Shown: positions 21,457 to 32,725, numbered from the stretch's first letter. The stretch: DNA of 64,000 nucleotides from Avibacterium volantium (GCF_900635775.1 NZ_LR134167.1:839001-903000), one strand, 5' to 3'. Notes: generated from the letters alone by a model not told the origin. Numbers and translations are program-made.

Positions 21457-22415
21457 ACAGTCCATTTCATTTCCCATCTTTAGTATGGGACGGGCCGATT
21501 GCGATTTATCTCTTTTTATTAGGGATTTCCGCAGGGGCAACAATGCTTGCGGTATTGTTAAAACGTGCAGGATTAGCAGGGGAACGCCCGGAAGAAAACA
21601 ATATCTTAAAGGTTAATGCCTTGCTCGCACCGATTAGCATTACCATTGGCTTATTGTTATTGATTTTCCACTTAACCAAACCTTGGACATTCTGGTACTT
21701 AATGTTCAATTATCACCACACTTCAATTATGTCTGCAGGGGTGATGTTGTTCCAAGTGTATATGTTGTTCTTGGTATTATGGTTAGCGATTATCTTCAAA
21801 TCACTGGTGTTGAGCCTTGTGAAACGCTTTGTGCCGAAACTTGCGAATCTTGCAGAGAAAATCATTGATATTGCAGCTAAATTTACTAACGCCATTGAGA
21901 TTATTACTTTATTGCTTAGTGTGGCACTAGGGGCATATACTGGTTTCCTACTTTCTGCATTAGTGAGCTATCCAATGCTAAATAACCCTGTCTTGCCGGT
22001 GTTATTCTTGGCATCAGGTACGTCATCGGGCATTGCGGCATTGATTTTCTTCACCATTTTATGCACCAAAGAAAGCACTCATTCCAAAGGCTTGGCGTTC
22101 TTGCATAAATTTGAACAGCCAGTGGTATTGATTGAAGCCTTCTTATTGTTCGCTTTCTTCTTTGGTTTATACCTTGGTGGCGGACAAAAAACCGTGGCAT
22201 TTCACACCGCACTTTCGGGGGGCTTCTGGGCGAATGTCTTCTGGATCGGCGTGGTAGGCATTGGGATTGTGTTACCCCTCTTACTCAACGCTGTTGCAGG
22301 TGAGAAGCTCAAACACCAAAAAGGCTTTATGCTGATTGTGGCAGGATTGGGCTTAATCGGGGTACTTTGCTTGCGTTACTTCATTTTATACGCAGGGCAA
22401 ATGACTTTGGCCTAA
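21453..22415 (+). CDS. nrfD: Polytopic quinol-binding subunit NrfD
   Basis: Inner-membrane subunit thought to oxidise menaquinol and hand electrons to NrfC. 320 residues with about eight to nine hydrophobic helices. The N-terminus (VWDGPIAIYLFLLGISAGA) is typical of the NrfD/PsrC family. Start ATG 21453 overlaps the nrfC stop. A terminator hairpin follows 24 bases after its stop, closing the nrfABCD transcript. Confidence 0.96.
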   Translation: MNSPFHFPSLVWDGPIAIYLFLLGISAGATMLAVLLKRAGLAGERPEENNILKVNALLAPISITIGLLLLIFHLTKPWTFWYLMFNYHHTSIMSAGVMLFQVYMLFLVLWLAIIFKSLVLSLVKRFVPKLANLAEKIIDIAAKFTNAIEIITLLLSVALGAYTGFLLSALVSYPMLNNPVLPVLFLASGTSSGIAALIFFTILCTKESTHSKGLAFLHKFEQPVVLIEAFLLFAFFFGLYLGGGQKTVAFHTALSGGFWANVFWIGVVGIGIVLPLLLNAVAGEKLKHQKGFMLIVAGLGLIGVLCLRYFILYAGQMTLA

Positions 22416-22436
22416 TCAAAACAATCAATGATTATC

Positions 22437-22468
22437 AGGGCGAACCAAGGTGTTCGCCTTTATTTTAA
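22437..22468 (+). terminator. terminator after nrfABCD
   Basis: GGCGAAC (22439-22445) pairs with GTTCGCC (22452-22458), followed by TTTATTTT. The rest of the 256-base gap to nrfE contains one uptake signal (about 22541-22549) and AT-rich sequence that should include an nrfE promoter, which I could not fix. Confidence 0.75.
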
Positions 22469-22671
22469 TGGCGTTTTTTGCTGTAAATCCCCTAATGGCA
22501 AAGGGAAAACTGACGAGAAAAGTTATTTGCAGAAAATAAAGTGCGGTGCATTTTTACGCATTTTATCACTGCTTGAATTGAGAATGAGCTTGATGATTTT
22601 TCTGCATAACACAATGACATTGCTACGCATTTTCTCTAAAATACACAACAAATTAACCAACGAATATTACA

Positions 22672-24591
22672 ATGATCCCAGAACTTGCTTTTCTTGCTTT
22701 ACTTTTTGCTCTTGTTTCCGCATTGCTGTTGGCGATTGTGCCGCATATTGGGATTAAACAAGGTAATCCACGTCTAATTACATCGGCGTGGAATTTGAGT
22801 TATCTGTTTGGGATTTTTACCACCCTTTCCTTGCTTGGGCTAGCTTATTGCTTTGCGACTGATGATTTTTCCGTGCAATATGTGGCGGCGCATTCCAATT
22901 CTGCCTTACCACGATTTTTCAAAATTGCTGCCACTTGGGGCGGACACGAAGGTTCAATGCTGTTTTGGCTATTTTCGTTGGGATTATGGACAATGGCTTT
23001 TGCCTTTTTTAGCCGTAAAATCGACCCTATTATTGCTAGCCGAACGCTGTCTATTTTAGGCTTGCTGTGTTTTGGTTTTGCGCTGTTTATCGTATTTTTC
23101 TCCAATCCTTTTGAGCGTTTATTTCCTAGCCCCTTGGAAGGGCGAGATCTCAATCCAATGCTGCAAGATGTCGGGCTGATTTTTCACCCGCCCCTACTTT
23201 ATTTCGGCTATGTGGGCTTTGCGGTGAATTTTGCTCTCACCCTCGCCGCCCTGTTCAGCGGACATTTTGATGCCGCGCTGGCTCGCTGGACACGTCCTTG
23301 GGTGCTGGTTTCTTGGTTCTTTTTAACCTTAGGCATAATGCTCGGCGCGTGGTGGGCATATTACGAGCTTGGCTGGGGCGGCTGGTGGTTCTGGGATCCA
23401 GTTGAAAACGCTTCATTAATGCCATGGTTGCTTGGGTTGGGGCTATTGCATAGTTTATCCGTAAGCGAACAACGTGGCGTTTTCCATTATTGGACGATTT
23501 TATTTTCCCTGTTTGCCTTTGCATTCAGTTTATTAGGTACGTTTATTGTGCGTTCGGGCGTGCTAACTTCTGTACACGCTTTTGCTATGGACGGAGAGCG
23601 GGGAATGGCCTTGTTAATGCTCTTTTTCTTGCTCACAACTTGCTCGCTCACCTTATTTGCGTTGAAAGTGAATGTACGCCCAAGTGAAAATAGTGCGGTG
23701 CATTTTTCCTTTTTTTCTAAAGAAAGCCTAATGCTCATTGCCAATATTTTGGTGGCGGTCGCCACGGCAAGCGTATTTTTAGGCACATTCTATCCAATGT
23801 TATTTAGCACAATGGGCTGGGGTTCGATTTCTGTCGGTGCGCCTTACTTTAACACCATTTTCTTGCCTCTTATTGTGCTGGCATTGCTGGCGATGATTTT
23901 TGTCGTCAGTGCATTTTGGAAAAAAATCCACCGCACTTTGTTGCGCCGCAATATCTTATTGCTGATTCCTGCCTGTGGGCTTGCTTATGCAATGATCGCA
24001 TTCACCATTCAAAATGATGAAACCTTACATTTTCAGACCTTGCCTTTTGCGTTAATTAGCTTGGCGTTTTGGTTGCTTGGCGTTACCCTTTGGGGGGCGT
24101 TGCGATCCCTTTCCTTAAAGCGTTGGGCAATGGTGATCGCCCATTGTGGGTTAGCACTTACGGTGATTGGCGCAACAATGTCGAGCTATTTTGCCAGTGA
24201 AATTGGCGTGCGTTTATCGCCTAACCAAAGCCAAATGCTCAACGACTATGCGTTTCACTACCTTGGTTTTCGTAATGAACTCGGGCCGAATTACACCAGT
24301 GAAGTGGCGCAATTTGAGATAACAAAAAACGGCGAAAAAATCACCGCACTTTATCCTGAACGCCGTTATTACGAAGTGCGCACGATGAATATGTCGGAAG
24401 TGGGGCTATATTGGAACTTGCTTGGCGATATTTATATTGTGATGGGGGATAAACTTGGCGCGGGCGAATTTTCGTTCCGTCTGCATTACAAGCCTTTTAT
24501 TCGCTGGCTATGGATTGGTGCAACCTTAATGGCGTTTGGTGCATTATTGAGCGCCTTTGCCTTACGCACAAGGAGAGCGAAAGATGAATAG
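22672..24591 (+). CDS. nrfE: Haem lyase subunit NrfE (CcmF family)
   Basis: Large membrane protein of the cytochrome c haem ligation system. In enterobacteria NrfEFG attaches haem to the CxxCK motif of NrfA, and CcmF does the same for CxxCH motifs. 639 residues, CcmF-type length, about 14-15 membrane segments. The tryptophan-rich haem-handling motif is [14 protein letters not shown], and the region [12 protein letters not shown] carries a conserved periplasmic histidine. From context, next to nrfABCD and with nrfF/nrfG downstream, I name it nrfE, but sequence alone cannot separate NrfE from CcmF, and it could do both jobs. No clear Shine-Dalgarno precedes the ATG. Confidence 0.85.
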   Translation: MIPELAFLALLFALVSALLLAIVPHIGIKQGNPRLITSAWNLSYLFGIFTTLSLLGLAYCFATDDFSVQYVAAHSNSALPRFFKIAATWGGHEGSMLFWLFSLGLWTMAFAFFSRKIDPIIASRTLSILGLLCFGFALFIVFFSNPFERLFPSPLEGRDLNPMLQDVGLIFHPPLLYFGYVGFAVNFALTLAALFSGHFDAALARWTRPWVLVSWFFLTLGIMLGAWWAYYELGWGGWWFWDPVENASLMPWLLGLGLLHSLSVSEQRGVFHYWTILFSLFAFAFSLLGTFIVRSGVLTSVHAFAMDGERGMALLMLFFLLTTCSLTLFALKVNVRPSENSAVHFSFFSKESLMLIANILVAVATASVFLGTFYPMLFSTMGWGSISVGAPYFNTIFLPLIVLALLAMIFVVSAFWKKIHRTLLRRNILLLIPACGLAYAMIAFTIQNDETLHFQTLPFALISLAFWLLGVTLWGALRSLSLKRWAMVIAHCGLALTVIGATMSSYFASEIGVRLSPNQSQMLNDYAFHYLGFRNELGPNYTSEVAQFEITKNGEKITALYPERRYYEVRTMNMSEVGLYWNLLGDIYIVMGDKLGAGEFSFRLHYKPFIRWLWIGATLMAFGALLSAFALRTRRAKDE

Positions 24592-25180
24592 AAAAATCAT
24601 TGTGTTTCTACCCTTATTCTTGATCATTGGCGTGTGTGGTCTTTTGTTGCTAGGACTGCATAATGATCCGAAAAAAATAGCGTCCGCGTTAATTGGCAAG
24701 CCCGTGCCTGAATTTTATCAAAGCGATCTGCTTGAACCTGAAATCAATGTGAGCAACGCATCTTTGCCGAAAGAAATTTATCTCATTAATGTATGGGGCA
24801 GTTGGTGTGCCTATTGCAAGCAAGAACACGCCTTTTTGATGCACTTGCAACAACAGGGCGTGCCGATTGTGGGGCTAAATTATCGAGATAAACGGCAAAA
24901 TGCCTTGCTAATGTTGCAGGAAATGGGCAATCCTTTTCATCAGGTGATTGATGATAGCAAAGGCTTATTCGCAATGAAATTGGGTGTAGACGGCGCGCCA
25001 GAAACCTATTTGGTTGATGCCAATGGCATTATTCGTTATCGCTACTCAGGGCCGTTGGATCAGCAAATTTGGCAACAAGAATTTCTGCCCTTATTGCAAA
25101 AATTAGCAAAAAATGCACCGCACTTAGCGTTGCAAGAAACAGCTAAGCAAGAAACGGCTAAACAGGAAGGAAAAGAATGA
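24584..25180 (+). CDS. DsbE/CcmG-type thiol:disulfide oxidoreductase
   Basis: Membrane-tethered periplasmic thioredoxin that keeps apocytochrome haem-binding cysteines reduced before haem attachment. About 198 residues. An N-terminal membrane anchor ([20 protein letters not shown]), the GKPVPEF motif of the CcmG family, the redox pair in [11 protein letters not shown], and the cis-proline region [12 protein letters not shown] chose ATG 24584 with AGGAG at 24571-24575; it overlaps the nrfE stop by 8 bases. The C-terminus has two copies of an ETAKQE sequence, an apparent recent short duplication. In H. influenzae the equivalent neighbour is sometimes called nrfX. Confidence 0.88.
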   Translation: MNRKIIVFLPLFLIIGVCGLLLLGLHNDPKKIASALIGKPVPEFYQSDLLEPEINVSNASLPKEIYLINVWGSWCAYCKQEHAFLMHLQQQGVPIVGLNYRDKRQNALLMLQEMGNPFHQVIDDSKGLFAMKLGVDGAPETYLVDANGIIRYRYSGPLDQQIWQQEFLPLLQKLAKNAPHLALQETAKQETAKQEGKE

Positions 25181-25647
25181 AAAAGTGGTGGTTAGCGGTA
25201 ATGACATTTTTCGCAATCAGTCAGCTGGCTCAGGCAGAAATGGTGGATACCTTTGAATTTAGCAATCCTGCCGAGCGTACCCGAGCCGTAGCCTTGGCGA
25301 AATCCCTGCGTTGCCCACAATGTCAAAATCAAAACTTGGTGGAATCCAATTCGCCTATTGCTTATGATCTGCGTATTGAAGTATATAAAATGGTGGAAGC
25401 AGGCAGCAGTAACGAGCAAATCATTGACGTGATGACGAACCGCTTCGGTGATTTCGTGCGTTATAATCCGCCAGTGAAATCCACCACCCTGTTATTGTGG
25501 GGCTTGCCTTTCTTCTTGCTATTGCTTGGGGCGCTAGCAATGTGGCGAATGTTGCGCGTGAAGCCAAAGCCGCAAAATTCAGCGCTCAGCGCAGAGCAAC
25601 AACAAGCATTAAACAGTTTATTAGCCAAAACGGATAAATCAGAATGA
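25177..25647 (+). CDS. nrfF: Haem lyase thiol subunit NrfF/CcmH
   Basis: Membrane-anchored periplasmic thioredoxin-like partner of NrfE/CcmF with an RCPQCQ active site ([17 protein letters not shown]). 156 residues. Signal peptide [20 protein letters not shown], a helical CcmH domain, and a C-terminal membrane helix ([20 protein letters not shown]). Start overlaps the upstream stop (ATGA) and the end overlaps nrfG in the same way, indicating strict cotranslation. As with nrfE, it could serve general cytochrome c maturation as well. Confidence 0.88.
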   Translation: MKKWWLAVMTFFAISQLAQAEMVDTFEFSNPAERTRAVALAKSLRCPQCQNQNLVESNSPIAYDLRIEVYKMVEAGSSNEQIIDVMTNRFGDFVRYNPPVKSTTLLLWGLPFFLLLLGALAMWRMLRVKPKPQNSALSAEQQQALNSLLAKTDKSE

Positions 25648-26516
25648 CTTTTTTCATCGGCGTAATCCTTTTACTCTTGATTAGCCTTGGGCTTTGGTTG
25701 CCTTTAGGACGTGGAATAAATTGGCAGAAAAATTATCGCCAACAGCAAAATATCGCCCTTTATCAGCAACAAACGAAAGGTCAGCTTGATCCAGAATTAG
25801 CGCAGGAATTTGCCCAACGTTTACTTGATGATGAAAAACAGCTTGAAAAACAACCGCACTTTGCGATGGTGTCAACATTGAAAAGCCGCCCTTATTTTAT
25901 GGCATTGAGCCTATTATTGATTGCGTTGCCTATGGGATATTATTTTTCCCTTGATCGCTTTTCTGCTGAACAGCAACATCAGCAGCAACTTCAAGCAAAA
26001 CAAACGATTACAACGCAATCTACCGATCCCTTTGCGGAATCATTTGATGGGCAAAGTGCGGGGCAAAAAAATGAAACTTATGCGGAAAAAATTGAGCAAC
26101 GTTTGCGCCAAAATCCCAACAATAGTGAGGCTTGGATCGAGTTAGGGCAGGCTTATATGCAAAATAATGAGTTTGATAATGCCTTGGTCGCCTATTCTTA
26201 TGCCGATCGCTTAACAGGCGGAAAACCTGCAATTTTAGGCTTGGCGGCAAATGCGTTGTATCAAAAAGCAGGGCAAAAAATCACTCCACAGGTGCAAGCA
26301 ATGCTTGATCAAGCGCTCTCGCAAGATCCGAAAGAAGCATCGAGTTTATCGCTGTTAGCTGGAGAAGCCTTTGTACAAACGGATTATCCCAAAGCCATTG
26401 CCCTTTGGCAAAAGGTGCTAGATTCTGAGAAATCAGGGATCGATCGGCGTACCATTATTCAAAGTATGCAAATGGCAGAAATGCTACAAAACGCCAAAAA
26501 AGGAGCCGCGCAATGA
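25644..26516 (+). CDS. nrfG: TPR-containing haem lyase subunit NrfG, with CcmI-like N-terminus
   Basis: Apocytochrome-holding subunit of the haem ligation complex. 290 residues, longer than E. coli NrfG (about 198). Two membrane helices (residues about 1-18 and 88-105) frame a basic cytoplasmic stretch as in CcmI. The periplasmic part then has TPR repeats (WIELGQAYMQNNEFDNALVAY and later AGEAFVQTDYPKAIALWQKV). This looks like a CcmI-type protein rather than a minimal NrfG. Start and stop both overlap neighbours by 4 bases. Confidence 0.82.
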   Translation: MTFFIGVILLLLISLGLWLPLGRGINWQKNYRQQQNIALYQQQTKGQLDPELAQEFAQRLLDDEKQLEKQPHFAMVSTLKSRPYFMALSLLLIALPMGYYFSLDRFSAEQQHQQQLQAKQTITTQSTDPFAESFDGQSAGQKNETYAEKIEQRLRQNPNNSEAWIELGQAYMQNNEFDNALVAYSYADRLTGGKPAILGLAANALYQKAGQKITPQVQAMLDQALSQDPKEASSLSLLAGEAFVQTDYPKAIALWQKVLDSEKSGIDRRTIIQSMQMAEMLQNAKKGAAQ

Positions 26517-27712
26517 CACCTTATTTTTCTGATACGCTGATTATTGGTGCAGGAGCAGCAGGGCTGTTTTGTGCAGGTCAGCTTGGCAAGCAAGGCAAAC
26601 AGGTAACGGTTTTAGATAGCGGTAAAAAAGCGGGACGGAAGATTTTGATGGCGGGCGGTGGCTTTTGTAATTTCACTAATTTAGAGATTACGCCACAGCA
26701 TTATCTTTCGCACAATCCTCATTTTGTGAAATCTGCTTTAGCACGTTTTACCCAATGGGATTTTATCGCATTAGTGGCGGAATATGGCATTGCTTATCAC
26801 GAAAAAGAACTTGGACAACTATTTTGTGATGAAAGCGCGCAACAGATTGTGGATTTATTGCTTGCGGAATGTGCGAAATATCAGGTTAATATTCAGTTAC
26901 GCCAGCACATAGAGCAAGTTTCCGCCTTGGAAAATGGTGGTTTTGCCGTGCAAGCGAATGGACAAACTTGGCATTGTCATCAGCTTGTGGTGGCAACGGG
27001 TGGGCTTTCAATGCCCGCTTTAGGTGCTTCTTCTTTGGGCTATCAAATTGCGGAACAGTTTGGCTTGGGCATGATCCCACCGCGTGCGTCCCTTGTGCCA
27101 TTCCGTTGGCGAGAAACAGAGCAATTTTACACCGCACTTGCTGGCGTTTCTTTGCCTGTGCGTGTGAGCGCTGAAAATGGGCAGTCTTTCTTCAATCAAT
27201 TATTGTTTACCCACCGCGGTATTTCTGGGCCAGCGATCTTACAAATTTCTAATTATTGGCAACCTAATGAGTGGGTGGAAGTGGATTTATTACCAAATCA
27301 ATCCATTGGCGATTATTTGCAAGAACTACGCCAAACTTCGCCGAAATTGCAGCTAAAAACCGCATTATCACGCATTCTGCCAACGAAATTAGTGGAGCTT
27401 TGGCAAGAGCGTGAAATGATTCCAGCGGAAACCTTGGCGAATTTAAGTAAAGTGCGGTTGGAAAATTTAGAAAATTTCATTCATCATTGGCAAATTTTCC
27501 CTAATGGCACGGAGGGGTATCGTACCGCAGAAGTAACAATGGGCGGTGTGGATACGCACGAAATTTCGTCAAAAACAATGGAAAGTAGCAAAGTCAAAGG
27601 GCTGTATTTTATTGGTGAAGTGCTAGATGTAACCGGCTGGCTCGGTGGTTATAACTTCCAATGGGCGTGGAGTTCCGCTTATGCCTGCGCAAATCATATT
27701 GCCAGTTTATAG
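26513..27712 (+). CDS. HI0933-like NAD(P)/FAD-dependent oxidoreductase
   Basis: Flavoprotein of the HI0933/YhiN family. 399 residues. N-terminal FAD-binding Rossmann motif DTLIIGAGAAGLFCAGQLG, then the family signature GRKILMAGGGFCNFTN, a second ATGGLSMPALGASSLGYQ, and the C-terminal FAD contact GEVLDVTGWLGGYNFQWAWSS (about residues 366-386). Related proteins reduce small organic or sulfur substrates, but the substrate here is unknown. Its ATG overlaps the nrfG stop by 4 bases, so it is the last gene of the nrfE-G operon. Adjacency with the nrf/ccm-like genes also occurs in H. influenzae around HI0933. A link to haem attachment is possible but unproven. Confidence 0.88.
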   Translation: MTPYFSDTLIIGAGAAGLFCAGQLGKQGKQVTVLDSGKKAGRKILMAGGGFCNFTNLEITPQHYLSHNPHFVKSALARFTQWDFIALVAEYGIAYHEKELGQLFCDESAQQIVDLLLAECAKYQVNIQLRQHIEQVSALENGGFAVQANGQTWHCHQLVVATGGLSMPALGASSLGYQIAEQFGLGMIPPRASLVPFRWRETEQFYTALAGVSLPVRVSAENGQSFFNQLLFTHRGISGPAILQISNYWQPNEWVEVDLLPNQSIGDYLQELRQTSPKLQLKTALSRILPTKLVELWQEREMIPAETLANLSKVRLENLENFIHHWQIFPNGTEGYRTAEVTMGGVDTHEISSKTMESSKVKGLYFIGEVLDVTGWLGGYNFQWAWSSAYACANHIASL

Positions 27713-27748
27713 GCTAATTTCGCACTTTTATTGCCTGCAAAAAGAAAT

Positions 27749-27776
27749 TTGATCCGCGCTAAAATCTCGTTAAAAT
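27749..27776 (+). promoter_or_regulatory. candidate dnaE promoter
   Basis: TTGATC (27749-27754), 16-bp spacer, TAAAAT (27771-27776), 55 bases before the dnaE start. An uptake-signal-like CGCACTTTT lies at 27721-27729, just upstream. Confidence 0.45.
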
Positions 27777-27831
27777 GGCAGGCTAATTTCCCTTTTTCAT
27801 CTCATCAATAGCAAAATAACAAGGATTTTTT

Positions 27832-30800
27832 ATGTCAGAACCGCGTTTCGTGCATTTGCGTGTGCATAGCGATTTTTCAATGATTAATGGTATTGCGAAA
27901 GTAAAACCGTTGGTCAAAGCCTGCGTGGAAAACGAAATGGTGGCAATGGCATTGACGGATTTCACCAACTTCTGCGGTTTAGTGCGGTTTTATGGGGAAG
28001 CTCTTGGCTCAGGGGTGAAGCCCATTGTTGGGGCTGACGTGCTAGTGAAAAGCGATTTGCTCGGTGATGAACATTTTGAACTCACCTTGCTTGCGAAAAA
28101 TAACACAGGCTATCACAACATCACCTTATTATTATCCAAAGCGTATGAACGGGGTTACACGGATTTACCTTATATTGATCAGCAATGGTTGGTGGAACAC
28201 CGCGAAGGCTTGATTATTCTTTCTGGCGGATGCAATGGCGATGTGGGGAAAAAATTACTGAAAAATAATCCTGCGGATGTAGAAAGTGCGGTGCGTTTTT
28301 ATCAAGAATTTTTCCCTGATCATTTTTATTTAAGCCTTTGTCGCACAGGCCGACCCGAAGAAGAGCGTTATATTCAAGCTGCCTTAAAATTGGCAGAAAA
28401 ACATCATATTCCTCTTGTGGCCACCAATGATGTGTGCTTTTTGTCTTCCGAAGATTTTGAGGCGCACGAGATCCGCGTTGCGATTCACGACAGCTACACG
28501 TTAGATGATCCAAAACGTCCAAAATTATACAGCGATCAGCAATATTTCCGCACTGAACAGGAAATGTGCGAATTATTTGCTGATATTCCCACCGCACTGG
28601 CGAATACCGTACAAATCGCCAAACGTTGTAATGTAACGATTCGTTTGGGCGAGTATTTCTTACCAAAATTTCCCACAGGGGATCTCAGCACGGAAGATTA
28701 TTTGGTACAAAAATCCCGCGAGGGCTTGGAAGAACGCTTGGCGTTTTTGTTCCCCGATGAAAAAGAGCGGTCAGAAAAACGCAAGGAATATGATGAACGC
28801 TTGCAAGTTGAGCTAGACGTAATTAACCAAATGGGTTTCCCTGGTTACTTCTTAATCGTAATGGAGTTTATCCAGTGGTCGAAAGATAATGATATTCCTG
28901 TTGGGCCGGGGCGTGGTTCTGGGGCGGGATCGCTGGTAGCTTATGCGTTGAAAATTACCGATCTTGATCCCCTTGAGTTTGATTTACTTTTCGAGCGTTT
29001 CTTAAATCCAGAACGGGTATCAATGCCCGATTTTGACGTGGATTTCTGTATGGACGGGCGAGATCGCGTGATTGAACACGTTGCGGAAACCTACGGACGT
29101 GGCGCGGTGTCGCAGATTATCACCTTTGGTACGATGGCGGCTAAGGCGGTAATCCGAGATGTGGGGCGTGTGCTTGGACACCCTTATAGCTTTGTGGATC
29201 GCATTTCCAAATTGGTGCCGCCCGATCCGGGAATGACCTTAGCCAAAGCCTTTGACGCAGAACCTCGCTTGCCTGAAATTTATGAAAGCGATGAAGAAGT
29301 CAAAGCCTTAATTGATATGGCGCGCAAGCTTGAAGGGGTAACCCGTAACGCAGGGAAACACGCTGGGGGCGTGGTGATTTCCCCAGGGCTGATTACCGAT
29401 TTTTCACCGCTCTATTGTGATAGTGAGGGCAAACACCCTGTTACCCATTTTGATAAAAATGATGTGGAATATGCAGGGCTAGTGAAGTTTGACTTCTTGG
29501 GACTGCGCACCCTAACCATCATCAAATGGGCATTAGATATGATTAACACGCGTCTTGCCAAAGAGGGTAAGCCGTTAGTGGACATTAATCGCATACCCCT
29601 TGATGATCCGCAATCTTTCCAAGTGTTACTCAATGCAGAAACAACCGCGGTGTTCCAGCTAGAGTCGCGCGGAATGAAAGATTTGATCAAACGCCTAAAA
29701 CCGGACTGTTTTGAAGATATTATCGCGTTGGTGGCGTTATTCCGCCCAGGGCCATTGCAATCGGGAATGGTGGATAACTTTATTCGCCGTAAACACGGTG
29801 AAGAAGAAATTTCCTACCCTGATGCGGAATATCAGCACATTTTGCTTAAACCAATTTTAGAGCCAACTTATGGCATTATTTTGTATCAAGAGCAGGTAAT
29901 GCAAATTGCTCAGGTGCTAGCTGGTTATACGCTCGGCGGTGCGGATTTATTACGCCGTGCAATGGGGAAAAAGAAACCAGAAGAAATGGCGAAACAGCGC
30001 TCGGTGTTTGAAGAAGGGGCGATTAAAAACGGAATTGACGGCACCCTTGCAATGAAAATTTTCGATTTGGTGGAAAAATTTGCAGGTTATGGCTTTAATA
30101 AATCTCACTCCGCCGCTTATGCCTTGGTTTCTTACCAAACGCTCTGGCTCAAAGCCCATTATCCTGCGGAATTTATGGCAGCGGTAATGACTTCTGAAAT
30201 GGATAACACAGAAAAAATCGTTGGGCTATACGATGAATGTTTGCGTATGGGCTTAACGGTTACGCCGCCAGATATTAATACCGGAAAACACCATTTCAGC
30301 GTGAATGATAATGGCGAGATTGTGTATGGCATTGGCGCAATTAAAGGGGTGGGTGAAGGCCCGATTGAAGCCTTGATTTCTGCGCGTGAGCAAGGAGGCA
30401 TTTTTAAAGATTTATTCGATCTTTGCGCCAGAGTAGATTTAAAGAAAATTAACCGCCGCACTTTTGAAAGCCTGATAATGTCAGGTGCATTCGATAAATT
30501 AGGCCCACACCGTGCTGCGCTGGCAAAAAATTTAGAAGATGCGCTCAAAGCCTCCGATCAATATGCTAAAAATGAAGCTATCGGGCAGGCAGATATGTTT
30601 GGCGTGCTAACTGAAACGCCAGAAGAAGTAGAGCAGGCTTATGCGAAAACCCCACGTTGGAACGAAAAACAAATTTTAGACGGCGAACGGGAAACTCTCG
30701 GACTTTATTTAAGCAGCCACCCGATTAGCCCTTATTTAAAAGAGATCGCCCATTACAGCTCAACAAGATTAAAAGATCTTGTGCCAAATTATCGTGGACA

Positions 30801-31308
30801 AATTAGCACAACTTGCGGTTTAGTGGTGAGTTCGCGTGTGGCGATCACGAAAAAAGGCAACCGCTTAGGCATTGCCACCTTAGATGACCGCTCGGGGCGT
30901 TTAGATCTCACGTTATTCGGTGAGAGCCTCGATCGTTTTGGTGAAAAATTGCAGAAAGACACCATTGTAATTGCTTCAGGGCAGGTGAGTTTTGACGATT
31001 TTACTCAGGGGTTAAAAATGTCAGTGCGTGAATTAATGACCCTTGATGAAGCGCGCAGTCGTTATGCCAAAAGTCTGGCAATTTGCTTAACGCAAGAACA
31101 GCTTTCACCACATTTTATTAAGCAATTTAAAGATACTCTTAGCCCATATAGTGGCGGTGCGTTACCCATTAATATTTATTACCAAAGTCCACAAGGACGC
31201 GCGTTAGTGAAACTTGGCGTGCAGTGGTCAGTGAATCCAAGTGATGAATTGATTAATACGCTAGTGGAAATGCTAGGCGAAAGTGCGGTGGAAATTGAGT
31301 TTAAATAA
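27832..31308 (+). CDS. dnaE: DNA polymerase III alpha subunit
   Basis: Catalytic subunit of the replicative polymerase. 1158 residues (E. coli 1160). N-terminal PHP domain ([18 protein letters not shown]). The palm aspartates are in [13 protein letters not shown], with [16 protein letters not shown] upstream. Fingers and the HhH region include [15 protein letters not shown]. Further on are an internal clamp-binding motif QADMF (near 30590) and a C-terminal OB fold and tau-binding region. Start ATG 27832 follows AAGGA. In E. coli dnaE lies close downstream of rnhB; here it stands alone between the nrf cluster and sdaA, which also holds for H. influenzae. Confidence 0.99.
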   Translation: MSEPRFVHLRVHSDFSMINGIAKVKPLVKACVENEMVAMALTDFTNFCGLVRFYGEALGSGVKPIVGADVLVKSDLLGDEHFELTLLAKNNTGYHNITLLLSKAYERGYTDLPYIDQQWLVEHREGLIILSGGCNGDVGKKLLKNNPADVESAVRFYQEFFPDHFYLSLCRTGRPEEERYIQAALKLAEKHHIPLVATNDVCFLSSEDFEAHEIRVAIHDSYTLDDPKRPKLYSDQQYFRTEQEMCELFADIPTALANTVQIAKRCNVTIRLGEYFLPKFPTGDLSTEDYLVQKSREGLEERLAFLFPDEKERSEKRKEYDERLQVELDVINQMGFPGYFLIVMEFIQWSKDNDIPVGPGRGSGAGSLVAYALKITDLDPLEFDLLFERFLNPERVSMPDFDVDFCMDGRDRVIEHVAETYGRGAVSQIITFGTMAAKAVIRDVGRVLGHPYSFVDRISKLVPPDPGMTLAKAFDAEPRLPEIYESDEEVKALIDMARKLEGVTRNAGKHAGGVVISPGLITDFSPLYCDSEGKHPVTHFDKNDVEYAGLVKFDFLGLRTLTIIKWALDMINTRLAKEGKPLVDINRIPLDDPQSFQVLLNAETTAVFQLESRGMKDLIKRLKPDCFEDIIALVALFRPGPLQSGMVDNFIRRKHGEEEISYPDAEYQHILLKPILEPTYGIILYQEQVMQIAQVLAGYTLGGADLLRRAMGKKKPEEMAKQRSVFEEGAIKNGIDGTLAMKIFDLVEKFAGYGFNKSHSAAYALVSYQTLWLKAHYPAEFMAAVMTSEMDNTEKIVGLYDECLRMGLTVTPPDINTGKHHFSVNDNGEIVYGIGAIKGVGEGPIEALISAREQGGIFKDLFDLCARVDLKKINRRTFESLIMSGAFDKLGPHRAALAKNLEDALKASDQYAKNEAIGQADMFGVLTETPEEVEQAYAKTPRWNEKQILDGERETLGLYLSSHPISPYLKEIAHYSSTRLKDLVPNYRGQISTTCGLVVSSRVAITKKGNRLGIATLDDRSGRLDLTLFGESLDRFGEKLQKDTIVIASGQVSFDDFTQGLKMSVRELMTLDEARSRYAKSLAICLTQEQLSPHFIKQFKDTLSPYSGGALPINIYYQSPQGRALVKLGVQWSVNPSDELINTLVEMLGESAVEIEFK

Positions 31309-31319
31309 TTGAAATATAA

Positions 31320-31350
31320 AATAAGGCGGAACAAACCGCCTTATTTTTTC
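31320..31350. terminator. bidirectional terminator between dnaE and sdaA
   Basis: AATAAGGCGG (31320-31329) pairs with CCGCCTTATT (31336-31345), followed by TTTTTT on the plus strand; A-rich left flank for the convergent sdaA. Confidence 0.88.
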
Positions 31351-31360
31351 GCTGCAAATT

Positions 31361-32725
31361 TTAGGTACAAACCACTTTGATTGCCAAACCGCCTTGCGAG
31401 GTTTCGCGGTATTTGGCGTTCATATCTTTACCGGTTTCGTACATTGTTTCGATCACTTTATCTAAGCTCACGCGTGGGTTAGAGGTGCGTTGCAATGCCA
31501 TTCGGCTAGCGTTGATGGCTTTAACAGAAGCAATGGCGTTGCGCTCAATGCAAGGCACTTGTACTTGACCGCCCACAGGATCGCAAGTCAGCCCCAGATT
31601 ATGTTCCATCGCAATTTCAGCGGCCATACAAACTTGCTCGGGGCTACCGCCCAAAATTTCTGTTAAGCCAGCCGCTGCCATTGAGCAAGCAACCCCCACT
31701 TCGCCTTGACAGCCTACTTCTGCCCCTGAAATGGACGCATTCATTTTGTAAAGTGATCCGATCATTCCGCAAGCAAGTAAATAGCGTTCTACAATTTCAT
31801 CGGTAATTGGCGAAATGAATTTTTCATAATAAGACAGCACCGCAGGCACAATACCGCAAGCACCATTGGTTGGCGCAGTAACTACACGCCCACCTGCTGC
31901 ATTTTCTTCATTGACCGCAAGCGCATACATATTGACCCAATCGATCACTTTCATCGGATCGTTGGAAAGCCCATTATTAGCTTGCAATAAACGATGTAAA
32001 GTCGCCGCACGGCGAACTACTTTAAGCGGGCCGGGTAATAACCCTTCCGTAGCCAAGCCGTGTTCGATACATTCTTTCATCGTTTGCCAAATGCGTTTTA
32101 GGTGCGTTTGCGTGGCTTCTTTTCCGTGCAAGGCAATTTCATTTTGTAACATCACGCTCGATAAGGCTAAGCCATTTTCTTTGCAATGATGCAAAATATC
32201 TGCCGCACTTTGATAAGGGAAAGGCACATTGATGTCGGATTCTTCCTGCTGATTAAAATGGGCTTCATCAACAATAAATCCGCCGCCAATAGAATAATAG
32301 GTTTGCTGATAAAGCAAGTTGTCATTTTCATAGGCGGACAGCGTCATTCCGTTTTCGTGTAAAGGCAGAAAGGTTTGATGAAAGACCATATCGCTTTCAT
32401 AATCAAATTTCGCCACTTGCTGCCCTTGCGCTAATGGCAAAAGTGCGGTGCTTTTTACATCAGAAATAAATTTAGGAATTAAATCAATATCCACATCGTG
32501 CGGTAAATAGCCCGCTAAGCCCATAATAATGGCAATATCTGTGTTATGCCCACGCCCTGTCATTGAAAGTGAGCCATAAACATCGACCTTAACTTGGGTT
32601 ACTTTGGCGAGTAAATTTTTCGCCACCAAATCATCGACAAATTGCTTACCCGCTTTCATTGGCCCAACGGTATGAGAGCTAGAAGGCCCAATGCCGATTT
32701 TAAACATATCAAAAACACTAATCAT
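31361..32725 (-). CDS. sdaA: L-serine ammonia-lyase (iron-sulfur type)
   Basis: Deaminates L-serine to pyruvate and ammonia using an oxygen-labile 4Fe-4S cluster. 454 residues (E. coli SdaA 454). N-terminal beta domain begins MISVFDMFKIGIGPSSSHTVGP. Conserved cysteines sit in GACGIVPAVLSYYEK, EVGCQGEVGVACSMAAAG and CDPVGGQVQVPC. sdaC lies 64 bases upstream on the same strand, so serine uptake and breakdown form one unit. It shares a terminator with dnaE. Confidence 0.96.
   Translation of the reverse strand: MISVFDMFKIGIGPSSSHTVGPMKAGKQFVDDLVAKNLLAKVTQVKVDVYGSLSMTGRGHNTDIAIIMGLAGYLPHDVDIDLIPKFISDVKSTALLPLAQGQQVAKFDYESDMVFHQTFLPLHENGMTLSAYENDNLLYQQTYYSIGGGFIVDEAHFNQQEESDINVPFPYQSAADILHHCKENGLALSSVMLQNEIALHGKEATQTHLKRIWQTMKECIEHGLATEGLLPGPLKVVRRAATLHRLLQANNGLSNDPMKVIDWVNMYALAVNEENAAGGRVVTAPTNGACGIVPAVLSYYEKFISPITDEIVERYLLACGMIGSLYKMNASISGAEVGCQGEVGVACSMAAAGLTEILGGSPEQVCMAAEIAMEHNLGLTCDPVGGQVQVPCIERNAIASVKAINASRMALQRTSNPRVSLDKVIETMYETGKDMNAKYRETSQGGLAIKVVCT

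Noticed and set aside
22428-22757. 109-codon ORF before nrfE
   Set aside because: It starts inside the nrfD region terminator area, contains an uptake signal, and overlaps the nrfE start in another frame.
28214-28666. 150-codon antisense ORF in dnaE
   Set aside because: Shadow of the highly conserved dnaE coding frame; no start signal or family features.
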